A stretch of 64,000 nucleotides of DNA from Kallotenue papyrolyticum (GTDB lineage Bacteria; Chloroflexota; Chloroflexia; Chloroflexales; Kallotenuaceae). The stretch's first letter is position 1, and each line of letters starts with the position of its first letter. The DNA lies in NCBI RefSeq assembly GCF_000526415.1, contig NZ_JAGA01000002.1:1294001-1358000 (forward strand), read 5' to 3'. Below, piece by piece: positions 16,794-24,217 of this stretch. The notes under the pieces were generated by a model. That model was not told the DNA's origin. It saw nothing but the letters and a program-made list of their open reading frames with translations, and did no database searches. The position numbers and the translations under genes were made by a program.

Positions 16794-18101
16794 ATGCGTT
16801 CGCTTCATTGGGGAGCCTTGATGATCATGCTGGCGCTGATTGCCTTCGGCAGCGTGCCGGCCCGCGCAGCTACCGCGCCCAAAACGGCAGCCGATCTGCG
16901 CGTTGCGCTTGATTCGCTGCTGACCGAGCACACCGCGCTCGCCGCCAGCGCGACCAATGCGGCGCTGGGCGGTCGCGACGCCGAGTTCAAAGCCGCCGCC
17001 GCAGCGCTCGACGCCAATTCCGTCGATCTTTCCAAAGCGATCGGTCTGGTGTACGGCGCGGACGCGGAGAAGGCGTTCTTGCCGCTGTGGCGCTCGCACA
17101 TCGGCTTCTTTGTGGACTACACGCAGGGCGTGGCAGCCAAGGACCAGGCCAAGCAGGACAAGGCGGTCAACGACCTGGTGCAGTACACGCAGGACTTCGG
17201 CGCGTTCCTGGCGGGCGCCAACCCGAACCTGACCAAGGAAGCGGTGGCCGACCTGGTCAAGACCCACGTACTGACGCTCAAGGATGTGGTGGATGCCCAG
17301 GCCGCCGGTACTCCTGATCAGGCCTTCACCAACCTGCGCACAGCCTACACCCACATGGACATGATCGGTAACGCGTTGGCGGGCGCAATCGCCAAGCAGT
17401 TCCCGGAGCGCTTCAGCGGCTCGTCCGACTCACCGGCGGCGGTGTTGCGCACCACGCTCAACTGGCAGTTGCAGGAGCATACCTTCCTGGCGGCCAGCGC
17501 GACCAATGCGGCGCTGGGCGGTCGCGACGCCGAGTTCAAAGCCGCCGCCGCAGCCCTGGATGCCAACTCGGTTGACCTGTCCAAGTCCATCGGCAGTGTC
17601 TATGGCGCAGACGCGGAGAAGGCGTTCTTGCCGCTGTGGCGCTCGCACATCGGCTTCTTTGTGGACTACACGCAGGGCGTGGCAGCCAAGGACCAGGCCA
17701 AGCAGGACAAGGCGGTCAACGACCTGGTGCAGTACACGCAGGACTTCGGCGCGTTCCTGGCGGGCGCCAACCCGAACCTGACCAAGGAAGCGGTGGCCGA
17801 CCTGGTCAAGACCCACGTACTGACGCTCAAGGATGTGGTGGATGCCCAGGCCGCCGGTACTCCTGATCAGGCCTATACCAAGCTGCGTACGGCCTTTGCG
17901 CACATGACCATGATCGCCGATCCGCTCTCGGCAGCGATTGTGCAGCAGTTCCCGGAGCGCTTCGGTGGTGGCGTGGCGGCAGCGCCGGCGGTGATGCCCA
18001 ACACCGGTATCGCCGAGCAGCGCTGGCTCTACCTGGTGAGCGCGGGGCTGTTGCTGGGCGCGGGCCTGGCACTCCTGCGCCGCAGCCGGCGCGTCGCCTG
18101 A
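16794..18101 (+). CDS. Surface protein with duplicated helical domain and C-terminal MPNTG sorting signal
   Basis: 435 residues from the ATG at 16794 (GAGGAGG upstream). Signal peptide MRSLHWGALMIMLALIAFGS with a PARA cleavage region. Two tandem helical domains of about 183 residues follow, each with HTxLAASATNAALGGRDAEF, WRSHIGFFVDYTQGVAAKDQ and LVKTHVLTLKDVVDAQAAG. The C-terminus is MPNTG, a hydrophobic helix (LYLVSAGLLLGAGLALL) and RRSRRVA, the layout of an LPXTG-type sorting signal. A sortase gene follows at 18190, so this is its likely substrate. The domain family is not one I can name. It would be covalently anchored to the cell surface. Confidence 0.8.
   Translation: MRSLHWGALMIMLALIAFGSVPARAATAPKTAADLRVALDSLLTEHTALAASATNAALGGRDAEFKAAAAALDANSVDLSKAIGLVYGADAEKAFLPLWRSHIGFFVDYTQGVAAKDQAKQDKAVNDLVQYTQDFGAFLAGANPNLTKEAVADLVKTHVLTLKDVVDAQAAGTPDQAFTNLRTAYTHMDMIGNALAGAIAKQFPERFSGSSDSPAAVLRTTLNWQLQEHTFLAASATNAALGGRDAEFKAAAAALDANSVDLSKSIGSVYGADAEKAFLPLWRSHIGFFVDYTQGVAAKDQAKQDKAVNDLVQYTQDFGAFLAGANPNLTKEAVADLVKTHVLTLKDVVDAQAAGTPDQAYTKLRTAFAHMTMIADPLSAAIVQQFPERFGGGVAAAPAVMPNTGIAEQRWLYLVSAGLLLGAGLALLRRSRRVA
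16951..17871. repeat. Tandem duplication, 549-bp period, inside the surface protein gene
   Basis: The two domain-encoding units are offset by 549 bases (183 codons). Blocks 17060-17322 and 17609-17871 appear identical base for base, whereas flanking parts of the units (about 17005-17055 against 17554-17604) differ. This suggests an older duplication with recent homogenisation of the middle. Confidence 0.85.
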
Positions 18102-18140
18102 TCGGCAAGCTGTGGGCATGGTCCCGTCCACAGTCGGCCC

Positions 18141-18176
18141 ACGGGACGGAAGGCGCGCTTCCGTCCCGTAGGTTTT
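18141..18176 (+). terminator. Intrinsic terminator between surface protein and sortase genes
   Basis: Perfect 12-bp stem ACGGGACGGAAG (18141-18152) and CTTCCGTCCCGT (18158-18169) with a GCGCG loop, followed by AGGTTTT. Lying 40 bases after the substrate gene and 14 before the sortase start, it would allow far more substrate than sortase mRNA. Confidence 0.75.
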
Positions 18177-18189
18177 CTGGAGCGGTATA

Positions 18190-18882
18190 TTGAGACGCAC
18201 ACGCTTGTTGCATGGCGCAGGCGGCTGGATGCTGGGCCTGGCGCTAGCGTTGACACTGAGCGGCTGTGGTGGTGGCGGTGGATCGCCGTCGGCAGAGGCA
18301 ACGCAGCGAGCAACAGCTGCAGCCGTTGCATCGGTGTTCAACCCGACGGCGACACCCGTGCCTACGCCAACCGTCGCACCCACGGCAACGCCGCAGCCGA
18401 CGGCGACACCCGTGCCGATCGTCATCCCCCAACCACCGGCGGCGATCGCGCGCTTGCAGATCCCGGCGCTGAATCTCGACGTCGCGCCGCTGCCGGTGGG
18501 CCTCGACGCGCAGGGCGTGCCCGTGGTGCCACGCCACGATGTCGGTTGGTACGCGGCCAGTGCGCTGCCAGGGCAGGGCTCCAACATCGTCTTCTGGGGC
18601 CATGTGCTGCGCTGGCGCGACACCCCCCAGATCGCAGCGCCCTTTGAGCGCATCCACGAGCTGCCCCGAGGCGCCGATGTGTTGATCACCACCGCCGACG
18701 GCCGGCGTCATCGCTACCGAGTCACCCAGCAGATCGAGGTGCAGCCCGTGACCACCAGCTACCTGCTGCCAACGCCCTTTGAGCGTGTGACGCTGGTGTC
18801 GTGTATCGGCGATAACGTGATCGTTGATGGCACGCTCACCAAAGCGCTGCGGCTGGTAACCCTTGCCGAACCGGCGCGTTGA
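18190..18882 (+). CDS. Sortase (class E/F-like) with a lipoprotein signal
   Basis: 230 residues from a TTG at 18190, chosen because GGAG is 7 bases upstream and the next in-frame ATG (18229) would delete the basic N-region. A lipobox LSGC follows a hydrophobic core, then a Pro/Thr-rich linker. The sortase domain starts with IARLQIPALNLDVAPLPVGL. Catalytic His is in FWGHVLRW (about residue 138), Cys in TLVSCIGD (about 203) and Arg in KALRLVT. Sortases join cell-wall proteins to peptidoglycan via the sorting motif. The upstream gene ends in MPNTG, so the two form a substrate-enzyme pair. A lipid anchor is unusual, since sortases usually have a membrane helix. Confidence 0.85.
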   Translation: MRRTRLLHGAGGWMLGLALALTLSGCGGGGGSPSAEATQRATAAAVASVFNPTATPVPTPTVAPTATPQPTATPVPIVIPQPPAAIARLQIPALNLDVAPLPVGLDAQGVPVVPRHDVGWYAASALPGQGSNIVFWGHVLRWRDTPQIAAPFERIHELPRGADVLITTADGRRHRYRVTQQIEVQPVTTSYLLPTPFERVTLVSCIGDNVIVDGTLTKALRLVTLAEPAR

Positions 18883-18902
18883 CGCACCATGAGGAGGAGT
18901 CT

Positions 18903-19376
18903 ATGGTCGCTGTTCGTCGTTACATCCTGAGTGCAGCGTTGCTGCTGAGCGCCTGCGCCGGGCCGAGTGTTTCTCAGGCGCCGAGCGCGACGGCGTTGCC
19001 CTCACCGAGCGCGACGGCGGTGCCCTCACCGAGCGCGACGTCCATGCCCAGCGCCACGCCGGCGTCCAGCCCTGCCGCATCCGCCGCTGGCATGGTGCAT
19101 CACGGCGGTGGAACGGTGCAGGCCACAATCAAACTCTTTCAGTTCGAGCCCAACCCGTTGGAAGTGCCGGTCGGTACCACCGTGGTCTGGACCAACCAGG
19201 ATGACATCGAACACAGCGTCACCCACGGCACGCCACCGAAACCGGGCGGCGCGTTCGACTCGGGTCTATTCACCAAGGGCCAGACCTTTTCGTTCACTTT
19301 TGACCAGCCGGGCGAGTACCCGTATTTCTGCACGCGGCACACCAGCATGCAGGGCGTGGTGCGCGTCATGCCCTAG
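18903..19376 (+). CDS. Cupredoxin (plastocyanin-like) lipoprotein
   Basis: 157 residues from the ATG at 18903, preceded by GAGGAGGAG. Lipobox LLSAC at about residue 17, then repeats of PSATA(L/V)PS, an imperfect Ser/Pro/Thr linker. The copper-binding fold begins at about residue 80 with VQATIKLFQFEPNPLEVPVG and TTVVWTNQDDIEHSVTHG (ligand His). The remaining ligands are in YPYFCTRHTSMQGVV (Cys, His, Met), the order of type-1 copper sites. It is likely an outer-face electron carrier or copper-handling protein. Only 20 bases follow the sortase stop, so the two are probably co-transcribed. Confidence 0.92.
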   Translation: MVAVRRYILSAALLLSACAGPSVSQAPSATALPSPSATAVPSPSATSMPSATPASSPAASAAGMVHHGGGTVQATIKLFQFEPNPLEVPVGTTVVWTNQDDIEHSVTHGTPPKPGGAFDSGLFTKGQTFSFTFDQPGEYPYFCTRHTSMQGVVRVMP

Positions 19377-19387
19377 CGCATCCCTGC

Positions 19388-19393
19388 TATAAT
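19388..19393 (+). promoter_or_regulatory. -10 element TATAAT upstream of the DinB-like gene
   Basis: A perfect TATAAT 52 bases before the ATG at 19445 and 12 after the cupredoxin stop, consistent with a new transcription unit. Confidence 0.5.
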
Positions 19394-19444
19394 CGGGCGT
19401 GCAACGCCGGAGATCGCCGGAGCAGACCCGCACAGGAGCAGGCT

Positions 19445-19909
19445 ATGTTTGAGATCGAACGGGTACGCGCCAGCTGGCAGCGTGAGTCAGCGGCGATCGA
19501 TGCATTGATCGACGCATTGGACGAGCAGGCGGCGACGACGCCGATCCGCGATGATGGCTGGACCACCCAGGATCTGCTCGGTCACATCGCCAGCGCGGCG
19601 CGTGGCTTTCTGCGCGCGGTGCAGGGTCAGGCCGTGCCGGTGGTGGACGTGGATGCCTTCAACGAACAGCAGCGTCAACGTGGGCGGCAACGGCCTTGGT
19701 CGGCTACGCGCGACTACTGGCGCCAGGTGCGTGATGAAGTAGCCGCCTATCTGGCCCAGGCCGACGACAGCATTGGCGATCAGGCGGCACAGCTTGCCTG
19801 GCTTCCGCAGGTGCGCAGCGTAGGCGAGGCCCTGCGCGCGATGATCATCCACACGCGCACGCATCGCCAGGAGCTGGAGCAGGGCCTGGCGCAGGCCGGG
19901 CAGCTCTGA
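19445..19909 (+). CDS. DinB / maleylpyruvate isomerase-fold protein
   Basis: 154 residues with AGGAGCAGG before the ATG. The first helices (MFEIERVRASWQRESAAIDA, WTTQDLLGHIASAARGFL) and the late IIHTRTHRQELEQGL supply the three histidines that in DinB-fold enzymes bind a divalent metal. Members act as thiol-dependent transferases or isomerases, or are uncharacterised stress proteins. The dipeptidase follows after 8 bases, suggesting a two-gene operon, but no functional link is obvious. Confidence 0.8.
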   Translation: MFEIERVRASWQRESAAIDALIDALDEQAATTPIRDDGWTTQDLLGHIASAARGFLRAVQGQAVPVVDVDAFNEQQRQRGRQRPWSATRDYWRQVRDEVAAYLAQADDSIGDQAAQLAWLPQVRSVGEALRAMIIHTRTHRQELEQGLAQAGQL

Positions 19910-19917
19910 GCAGCGCC

Positions 19918-21003
19918 ATGCTGGTGGATGCCCACCTCGATCTAGCCTTCAACGCCGTGGCCATGGGCGGCGATCTGAGCCTGCCGTTGGCGGAGCTGCG
20001 CGCCACGCCCTACGGCCAGGCGGCCACCCGGCGCGGCGAAACGCCGACCGTTGCGCTGCCCGCGCTGCGCGCCGCCGATGTGCGCCTCGCCTTCGGTACC
20101 CTGTTTGTGCAGGCTGCGACCGAAGCCTTCGATCTCAGCGGCCCGACCTACCGCACGCCGGAAGAGGCCCATCAGCAGGGGCAGGCCCAACTGGCCTACT
20201 ACCACCGCCTGGCTGCCGAGGGCCAGATCACGCTGGTGACCGGACGCACCAGCCTCCAGCGCGTGCTGAACGGTGACGCGCCCGCGCCCGGCATCGTGCT
20301 GTTGATGGAGGGCGCCGATCCGCTGCGCGATCCGGATGAGCTGGAGCATTGGGCCGCCGCCGGACTGCGCATCGTCGGGCCGGCCTGGAGCGCCACGCGC
20401 TACAGTGGCGGCACGGGCGCGCCGGGGCCGCTCACGCCGCTGGGACGCGCCCTGATGCGCCGGCTGCGTCGCTTCGGTCTGGCGCTCGACGTGAGCCACC
20501 TTGCCGAGGAGAGTTTCTGGCAGGCGTTGGAGCTCTTCGATGGGCCGGTGCTGGCCTCGCACGCCAATTGCCGCGCGCTGGTGCCGGGCGACCGCCAGCT
20601 CAGCGACGCGATGATCCGCGCGGTTATCGAGCGCGACGGGGTGATCGGCGTGGTGCTCTACAACAGGTTTCTGGATGCGCAGTGGACGCCCAACTACGGC
20701 AAGCGCGTGGGCCTGGACGCGCTGGTACGACACATCGAGCACATCTGCGCCATCGCCGGCGACACGCGCCATGTCGGTATCGGCTCCGATCTAGACGGCG
20801 GCTTTGGCCGCGAGGCGATCCCCGTCGGGCTCGACTCGGTAGGCGATCTGCCGCGCATCGGGGTGGCGCTGCGCGAGCACGGCTGGCGCGACGACGAGAT
20901 CGCGGCAGTGCTGGCCGGCAATTGGATCCGCTGGTTGCGCGCCTGGTTGCCGGAGGATGCCACTGCTGCCGGGATAGGTGGAATGGTTGATCGCGCGCCA
21001 TAA
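19918..21003 (+). CDS. Membrane dipeptidase family protein (peptidase M19)
   Basis: 361 residues. The M19 zinc-hydrolase signature is complete: N-terminal DAHLDLAFNAV (metal His and Asp), LLMEGADPL (bridging Glu), VSHLAEESFW and LASHANCRALVPGDRQLSD (metal His), and HVGIGSDLDGGFG near residue 285. No signal peptide, so it is probably cytoplasmic. M19 enzymes hydrolyse dipeptides, including L-D forms. It lies between the DinB-like gene (8 bases upstream) and a sugar dehydrogenase 41 bases downstream. Confidence 0.92.
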   Translation: MLVDAHLDLAFNAVAMGGDLSLPLAELRATPYGQAATRRGETPTVALPALRAADVRLAFGTLFVQAATEAFDLSGPTYRTPEEAHQQGQAQLAYYHRLAAEGQITLVTGRTSLQRVLNGDAPAPGIVLLMEGADPLRDPDELEHWAAAGLRIVGPAWSATRYSGGTGAPGPLTPLGRALMRRLRRFGLALDVSHLAEESFWQALELFDGPVLASHANCRALVPGDRQLSDAMIRAVIERDGVIGVVLYNRFLDAQWTPNYGKRVGLDALVRHIEHICAIAGDTRHVGIGSDLDGGFGREAIPVGLDSVGDLPRIGVALREHGWRDDEIAAVLAGNWIRWLRAWLPEDATAAGIGGMVDRAP

Positions 21004-21044
21004 TCTCGCTACACTCCACTGCGAGTGAGAGGAGCAGAGCCGCG

Positions 21045-22331
21045 ATGAAGCCATTCCACCGCCTGGCGCTGGCGCTGACCGCGATCCTGACGCTGGTCGC
21101 CTGCAGCGCGCAGTCCGACGCGCAACCCACCCCGACCGCCGTCGCCTTGCGCCAGCCCACCGCCGCTGTCGATCCCGCTGCCACGCCTACGCCCCTTCCA
21201 TCCGCGCCCGTCCCGACTCCGGAGGAGAGCGTGGCGGCCACGCCCGCGCCGTCGGCCAGTGCCCTACCGTTTGATCCACTGCGCGTGACGATCGAGCTGG
21301 AGCAGGTTGCTGCTGGCTTCAACGCGCCGCTGTTCGTGACGCACGCCGGCGACGGCAGCGGACGGTTGTTTGTGGTCGAGAAGGGCGGCATGATCCGCAC
21401 GTTGGACGGCGCGGTGGTGCTGGACATTACCGACCGGGTGCGCGCCAGCGGCAGCGAGCAGGGCTTGCTGGGGCTGGCCTTCCATCCCGACTGGCCGAGC
21501 AATGGCTTCTTCTACGTCAACTATACCGACCGCAACGGCGACACGGTGATCGCACGCTTTACATTGCCACCCGATGCTGTGCGCGCCGATCCGGCCAGCG
21601 AACTGATCCTGCTGCAGGTCGATCAGCCGGCAGCCAATCACAACGGTGGCATGCTGGTGTTCGGCCCCGATCGCCGCCTGTACATCGGCCTGGGCGACGG
21701 TGGTGGCGCCAACGATACTTACGGTAATGGCCAGAACCTGGCTAGCCTGCTGGGCAAGCTGCTGCGCATCGACGTGGACGGCGGGCAGCCCTACGCCGTG
21801 CCACCGGACAATCCCTTTGTGGATCGGCCCGACGCGCGGCCTGAGATCTGGGCCTATGGTCTGCGCAATCCCTGGCGCTTCAGCTTCGATCGCGCCACCG
21901 GCGACCTGTACATCGGCGATGTTGGTCAGAACCGCTACGAGTGGATCCACTACCGCCCCGCCGGCGCGCAGGGCGGCGAGAACTACGGCTGGCCGATCGT
22001 CGAGGGTAGCCACTGCCTGCGCGGCAACGCCTGCGACCGCACTGGTCTGACCCTGCCGGTGATCGAGTATACCCACGCGTTCGGCTGCGCGGTGACCGGC
22101 GGCTACGTCTATCGCGGCGCGCAGTTTCCGCAGCTCGATGGCGTGTACTTCTTCGGCGACTACTGCTCCGGGCGCATCTGGGCCATGGGCCGCGACGCCG
22201 CCGGACAGTGGCAGGCGCAGCAGCGACTCCAGGCACCGATCCAGATTAGCTCGTTCGGCGAGGATCAGGCCGGCGAGCTCTACCTGACCGACCTGGGCGG
22301 TGGCGCGATCTACCGGTTGGTGGCGCGCTAG
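21045..22331 (+). CDS. PQQ-dependent sugar dehydrogenase-type lipoprotein (GSDH family)
   Basis: 428 residues with GAGAGGAG upstream. Lipoprotein signal MKPFHRLALALTAILTLVAC, then a Pro/Thr linker. The six-bladed propeller starts near residue 85 with FNAPLFVTHAGDGSGRLFVV. Hallmarks are GLLGLAFHPDWPSNGFFYVN, NHNGGMLVFGPDRRLYIGLG (containing the catalytic-region His), DGGGANDTYGNGQNLASLLG, PEIWAYGLRNPWRFSFDR and GDVGQNRYEWI. Family members oxidise sugars using PQQ and pass electrons to the respiratory chain. Located on the outer face of the membrane. Confidence 0.9.
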   Translation: MKPFHRLALALTAILTLVACSAQSDAQPTPTAVALRQPTAAVDPAATPTPLPSAPVPTPEESVAATPAPSASALPFDPLRVTIELEQVAAGFNAPLFVTHAGDGSGRLFVVEKGGMIRTLDGAVVLDITDRVRASGSEQGLLGLAFHPDWPSNGFFYVNYTDRNGDTVIARFTLPPDAVRADPASELILLQVDQPAANHNGGMLVFGPDRRLYIGLGDGGGANDTYGNGQNLASLLGKLLRIDVDGGQPYAVPPDNPFVDRPDARPEIWAYGLRNPWRFSFDRATGDLYIGDVGQNRYEWIHYRPAGAQGGENYGWPIVEGSHCLRGNACDRTGLTLPVIEYTHAFGCAVTGGYVYRGAQFPQLDGVYFFGDYCSGRIWAMGRDAAGQWQAQQRLQAPIQISSFGEDQAGELYLTDLGGGAIYRLVAR

Positions 22332-22434
22332 GACGGCGCTGTATCGGAGGGCTGCTCGCGCGGCACGCGCATCACATCCTGGGGCGTGGACGGCAGCGGC
22401 AAGACGATGGTGTTGCCCTTGAACATAAATTGGG
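22328..22434 (-). pseudogene. C-terminal fragment of a truncated gene
   Basis: On the minus strand PQFMFKGNTIVLPLPSTPQD followed by VMRVPREQPSDTAPS ends at a TAG that overlaps the sugar-dehydrogenase stop. The codon use is native-like, but the frame is cut upstream where IS110-type sequence begins (about 22435). I infer the C-terminal tail of a chromosomal gene whose front was lost when the mobile sequence arrived. Family not recognised. Confidence 0.5.
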
Positions 22435-22662
22435 GGTGGCAACAAGCCACTGCGCACGGCGTTGTATCTGGCAACACTCAATGCTGCCCGCTTCAACCCC
22501 GTCATCAGAGACTGCTATGAGCGCTGGCGCGCACAGGGCAAACCAAAGCAGGTTGCCCGGTGTGCAGCCGCCCGGAAGTTGTTGCAGCTGGCCTGGACAG
22601 TCGTGCATTCAGGGCAGGCCTTTGCCCCGAACTACAGTCAGCGTAAGGCGCAGGCAACCTAA
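22430..22662 (+). pseudogene. IS110-family transposase, C-terminal remnant
   Basis: The + frame reads GGNKPLRTALYLATLNAARF then NPVIRDCYERWRAQGKPKQV, ARCAAARKLLQLAWTVVHSG, ending QAFAPNYSQRKAQAT. This is the C-terminal (Transposase_20) end of IS110/IS1111 transposases, including the RGxxxLRxALYxAxxxAxRxNP pattern. The N-terminal DEDD catalytic domain is missing. The remaining non-coding end continues to about 22827, adjacent to a likely attC half-site. IS1111 relatives are known to target attC sites. Confidence 0.85.
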
Positions 22663-22677
22663 CATTACCGATGTTTT

Positions 22678-22798
22678 GAGGTGTTCCGTGCGCACCTGCA
22701 TCACGCCACGCGGCGTCAAGGCCGCGTGGAACGGAGTTCCGCGCGCTCGCGCAGGCCTTGACCCGCGTGGCACACTCCCTCCTCGCACGGAACACCTC
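22678..22798. repeat. 121-bp long imperfect palindrome in the IS110 remnant end
   Basis: Outer arms GAGGTGTTCCGTGCG (22678-22692) and its exact complement (22784-22798). A second internal pair, GCCACGCGGCGTCAAGGCC and GGCCTTGACCCGCGTGGC, differs by one base. It can fold into one long hairpin. It follows the transposase stop by 15 bases. Confidence 0.8.
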
Positions 22799-22831
22799 CT
22801 GGTTAGGGCTTGACAACCGCTACCATATCTT

Positions 22832-22838
22832 GTTCGGC
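22832..22838. other. attC half-site (outer core, GTTCGGC) of an interrupted sixth cassette
   Basis: GTTCGGCGGCT here matches for 11 bases the first bases of the region that follows the attC at 25186-25244 when read on the minus strand (GTTCGGCGGCTTTAC). In intact cassettes the start and the outer attC core are complementary in exactly this way. The site lies 20 bases after a minus-strand stop, as in other cassettes, and keeps the CTTGTT lead-in. The rest of the attC is replaced by IS110 sequence. Confidence 0.65.
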
Positions 22839-22858
22839 GGCTACAGCCACTATACTGC

Positions 22859-23449
22859 TTAGGGGGTAAGATTACGACTCTCCGTAAATTGAAAGGTGTT
22901 CAACATTTCCGTCAATACGTTAACCGGCAGATCAGCTGTCTCAGGCCTAACTTGAATCCATACATCGAAGATATAACGGTCAACAGGAATGAGAGCGTGT
23001 TGTGCCCACCAGCGGCGCTGATCTCCGACTGGGTAGGAGTGTTCTAACATATACACCCGTCCTTTTCCCGCTGCTGAGGTCACGGCTTCCACGGCACGGA
23101 CGGTGCTATGGTTTGGAAGCACGCAGGCATACATGTTGTCGGCTGTTGACTCATTCGGACACTGACTAAGAATAGTGACCCCCCCGATATATGCTTGATC
23201 GTCATTTGGATCAATGGCAGTTGCAGATGCCATAGCTTCTTGGAAGCGCAGCCCTGCCGCATCTTCGCGTACCAACATCCATGTCACTGGCACCGTCAGC
23301 GTATAAGTCAAGTTGTCTGTACTCGCTGTGTACGTTTGCGTTACAGTACGAGTTGCACTAGTGGTTGAACCTGATCTCTCTGCACTTTTTCCGCTCATGT
23401 TACAGCTTGTAAGTACTACCATAAGCAAGATTACTACTGTATACCGCAT
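22859..23449 (-). CDS. Small lipoprotein, cassette-type region
   Basis: 196 residues from an ATG at 23449. Lipoprotein signal MRYTVVILLMVVLTSC, then a Ser/Thr linker. The mature domain begins with YTASTDNLTYTLTVPVTWML, has an AIDPNDDQAYIGGVTILSQC stretch and ends in VLTEMLNTFQFTESRNLTP. It resembles PsbP-like or general lipoprotein domains, but I make no firm family call. GC content is far below the chromosomal average, and it has the orientation of the integron array. Confidence 0.7.
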   Translation of the reverse strand: MRYTVVILLMVVLTSCNMSGKSAERSGSTTSATRTVTQTYTASTDNLTYTLTVPVTWMLVREDAAGLRFQEAMASATAIDPNDDQAYIGGVTILSQCPNESTADNMYACVLPNHSTVRAVEAVTSAAGKGRVYMLEHSYPVGDQRRWWAQHALIPVDRYIFDVWIQVRPETADLPVNVLTEMLNTFQFTESRNLTP

Positions 23450-23587
23450 AGTCTGATATTACCTCAGATGTGTACAACAGTGCAGCTGATGCTGCACGAT
23501 TTTGCTGATTAAGGGTGCTGGCGGACAATACATAAAACGATGTAACCGTCCTCAGTTGAGAGGAGGGTCACACCAGTGCAAGGGTAA

Positions 23588-24217
23588 TTATGGACAGTAT
23601 CCACCACAGAAGAAACGAATATCTCTGCCAGCTGTGTTTGTCGTGTTATTGTAGTAGAACTGAAGCATCCAGGAGTAGCCTTGGTTTCGAGGAGAGGTCG
23701 TCCAGTACTTTGTGCCAAGTTGCCAGACCTTGCCATATGGGTCGCGCTGGTCATTTTCTTGGCCGAGTACATGCTGCGTTTGGAAGATCAGCCCGTCGAC
23801 TCGCTCAATACTAACGTCCCACCCGATATAGCTGAGTGCATCGTTCGTGTGCGCCTTCTCCGTATCCTTAAGGTACACTTGGTCGTCAGTGTTGTCCTTT
23901 ACATCGGCCCCAAGTGAAGACCATTTGGGATTGTACACGCGGTACCAACCGTATCCTTTGGCAGCGTGTGCGCCAGTACGATATGCGTTGGCAGCCCAAT
24001 TTGGATCTGACCACTCATTGGGTAGCACATTGCGTACATAATGCTGAAAATCTATCGTCTTGGTACAAGCACTGCTGCATCCGTACTTTGTCAGATTGGC
24101 AGAGCGTGTCAAGTAGACGCGGATGGTAGAGGGGCGTGTGTGGTCACCGGCTGCCAATATATCGACTTCTGAATTCCGCTCAGGGTTTGAGCTGTTGCGG
24201 CTGCTTGTTCTTGTCAT
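23588..24217 (-). CDS. SpoIID/LytB-domain protein (probably the C-terminal part of a split gene)
   Basis: 209 residues from the ATG at 24217. The SpoIID domain is clear: RPSTIRVYLTRSANLTKYGC, TIDFQHYVRNVLPNEWSDPN, GAHAAKGYGWYRVYNPKWSS, ADVKDNTDDQVYL and FQTQHVLGQENDQRD. SpoIID acts on glycan strands of peptidoglycan in sporulating Firmicutes, but stand-alone secreted relatives occur widely. It lacks its own signal peptide and overlaps the upstream gene by 38 bases in a different frame. The upstream gene supplies a signal peptide and the domain that precedes SpoIID in relatives, so I infer a single ancestral gene broken by a frameshift near 24180-24217. Confidence 0.75.
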   Translation of the reverse strand: MTRTSSRNSSNPERNSEVDILAAGDHTRPSTIRVYLTRSANLTKYGCSSACTKTIDFQHYVRNVLPNEWSDPNWAANAYRTGAHAAKGYGWYRVYNPKWSSLGADVKDNTDDQVYLKDTEKAHTNDALSYIGWDVSIERVDGLIFQTQHVLGQENDQRDPYGKVWQLGTKYWTTSPRNQGYSWMLQFYYNNTTNTAGRDIRFFCGGYCP

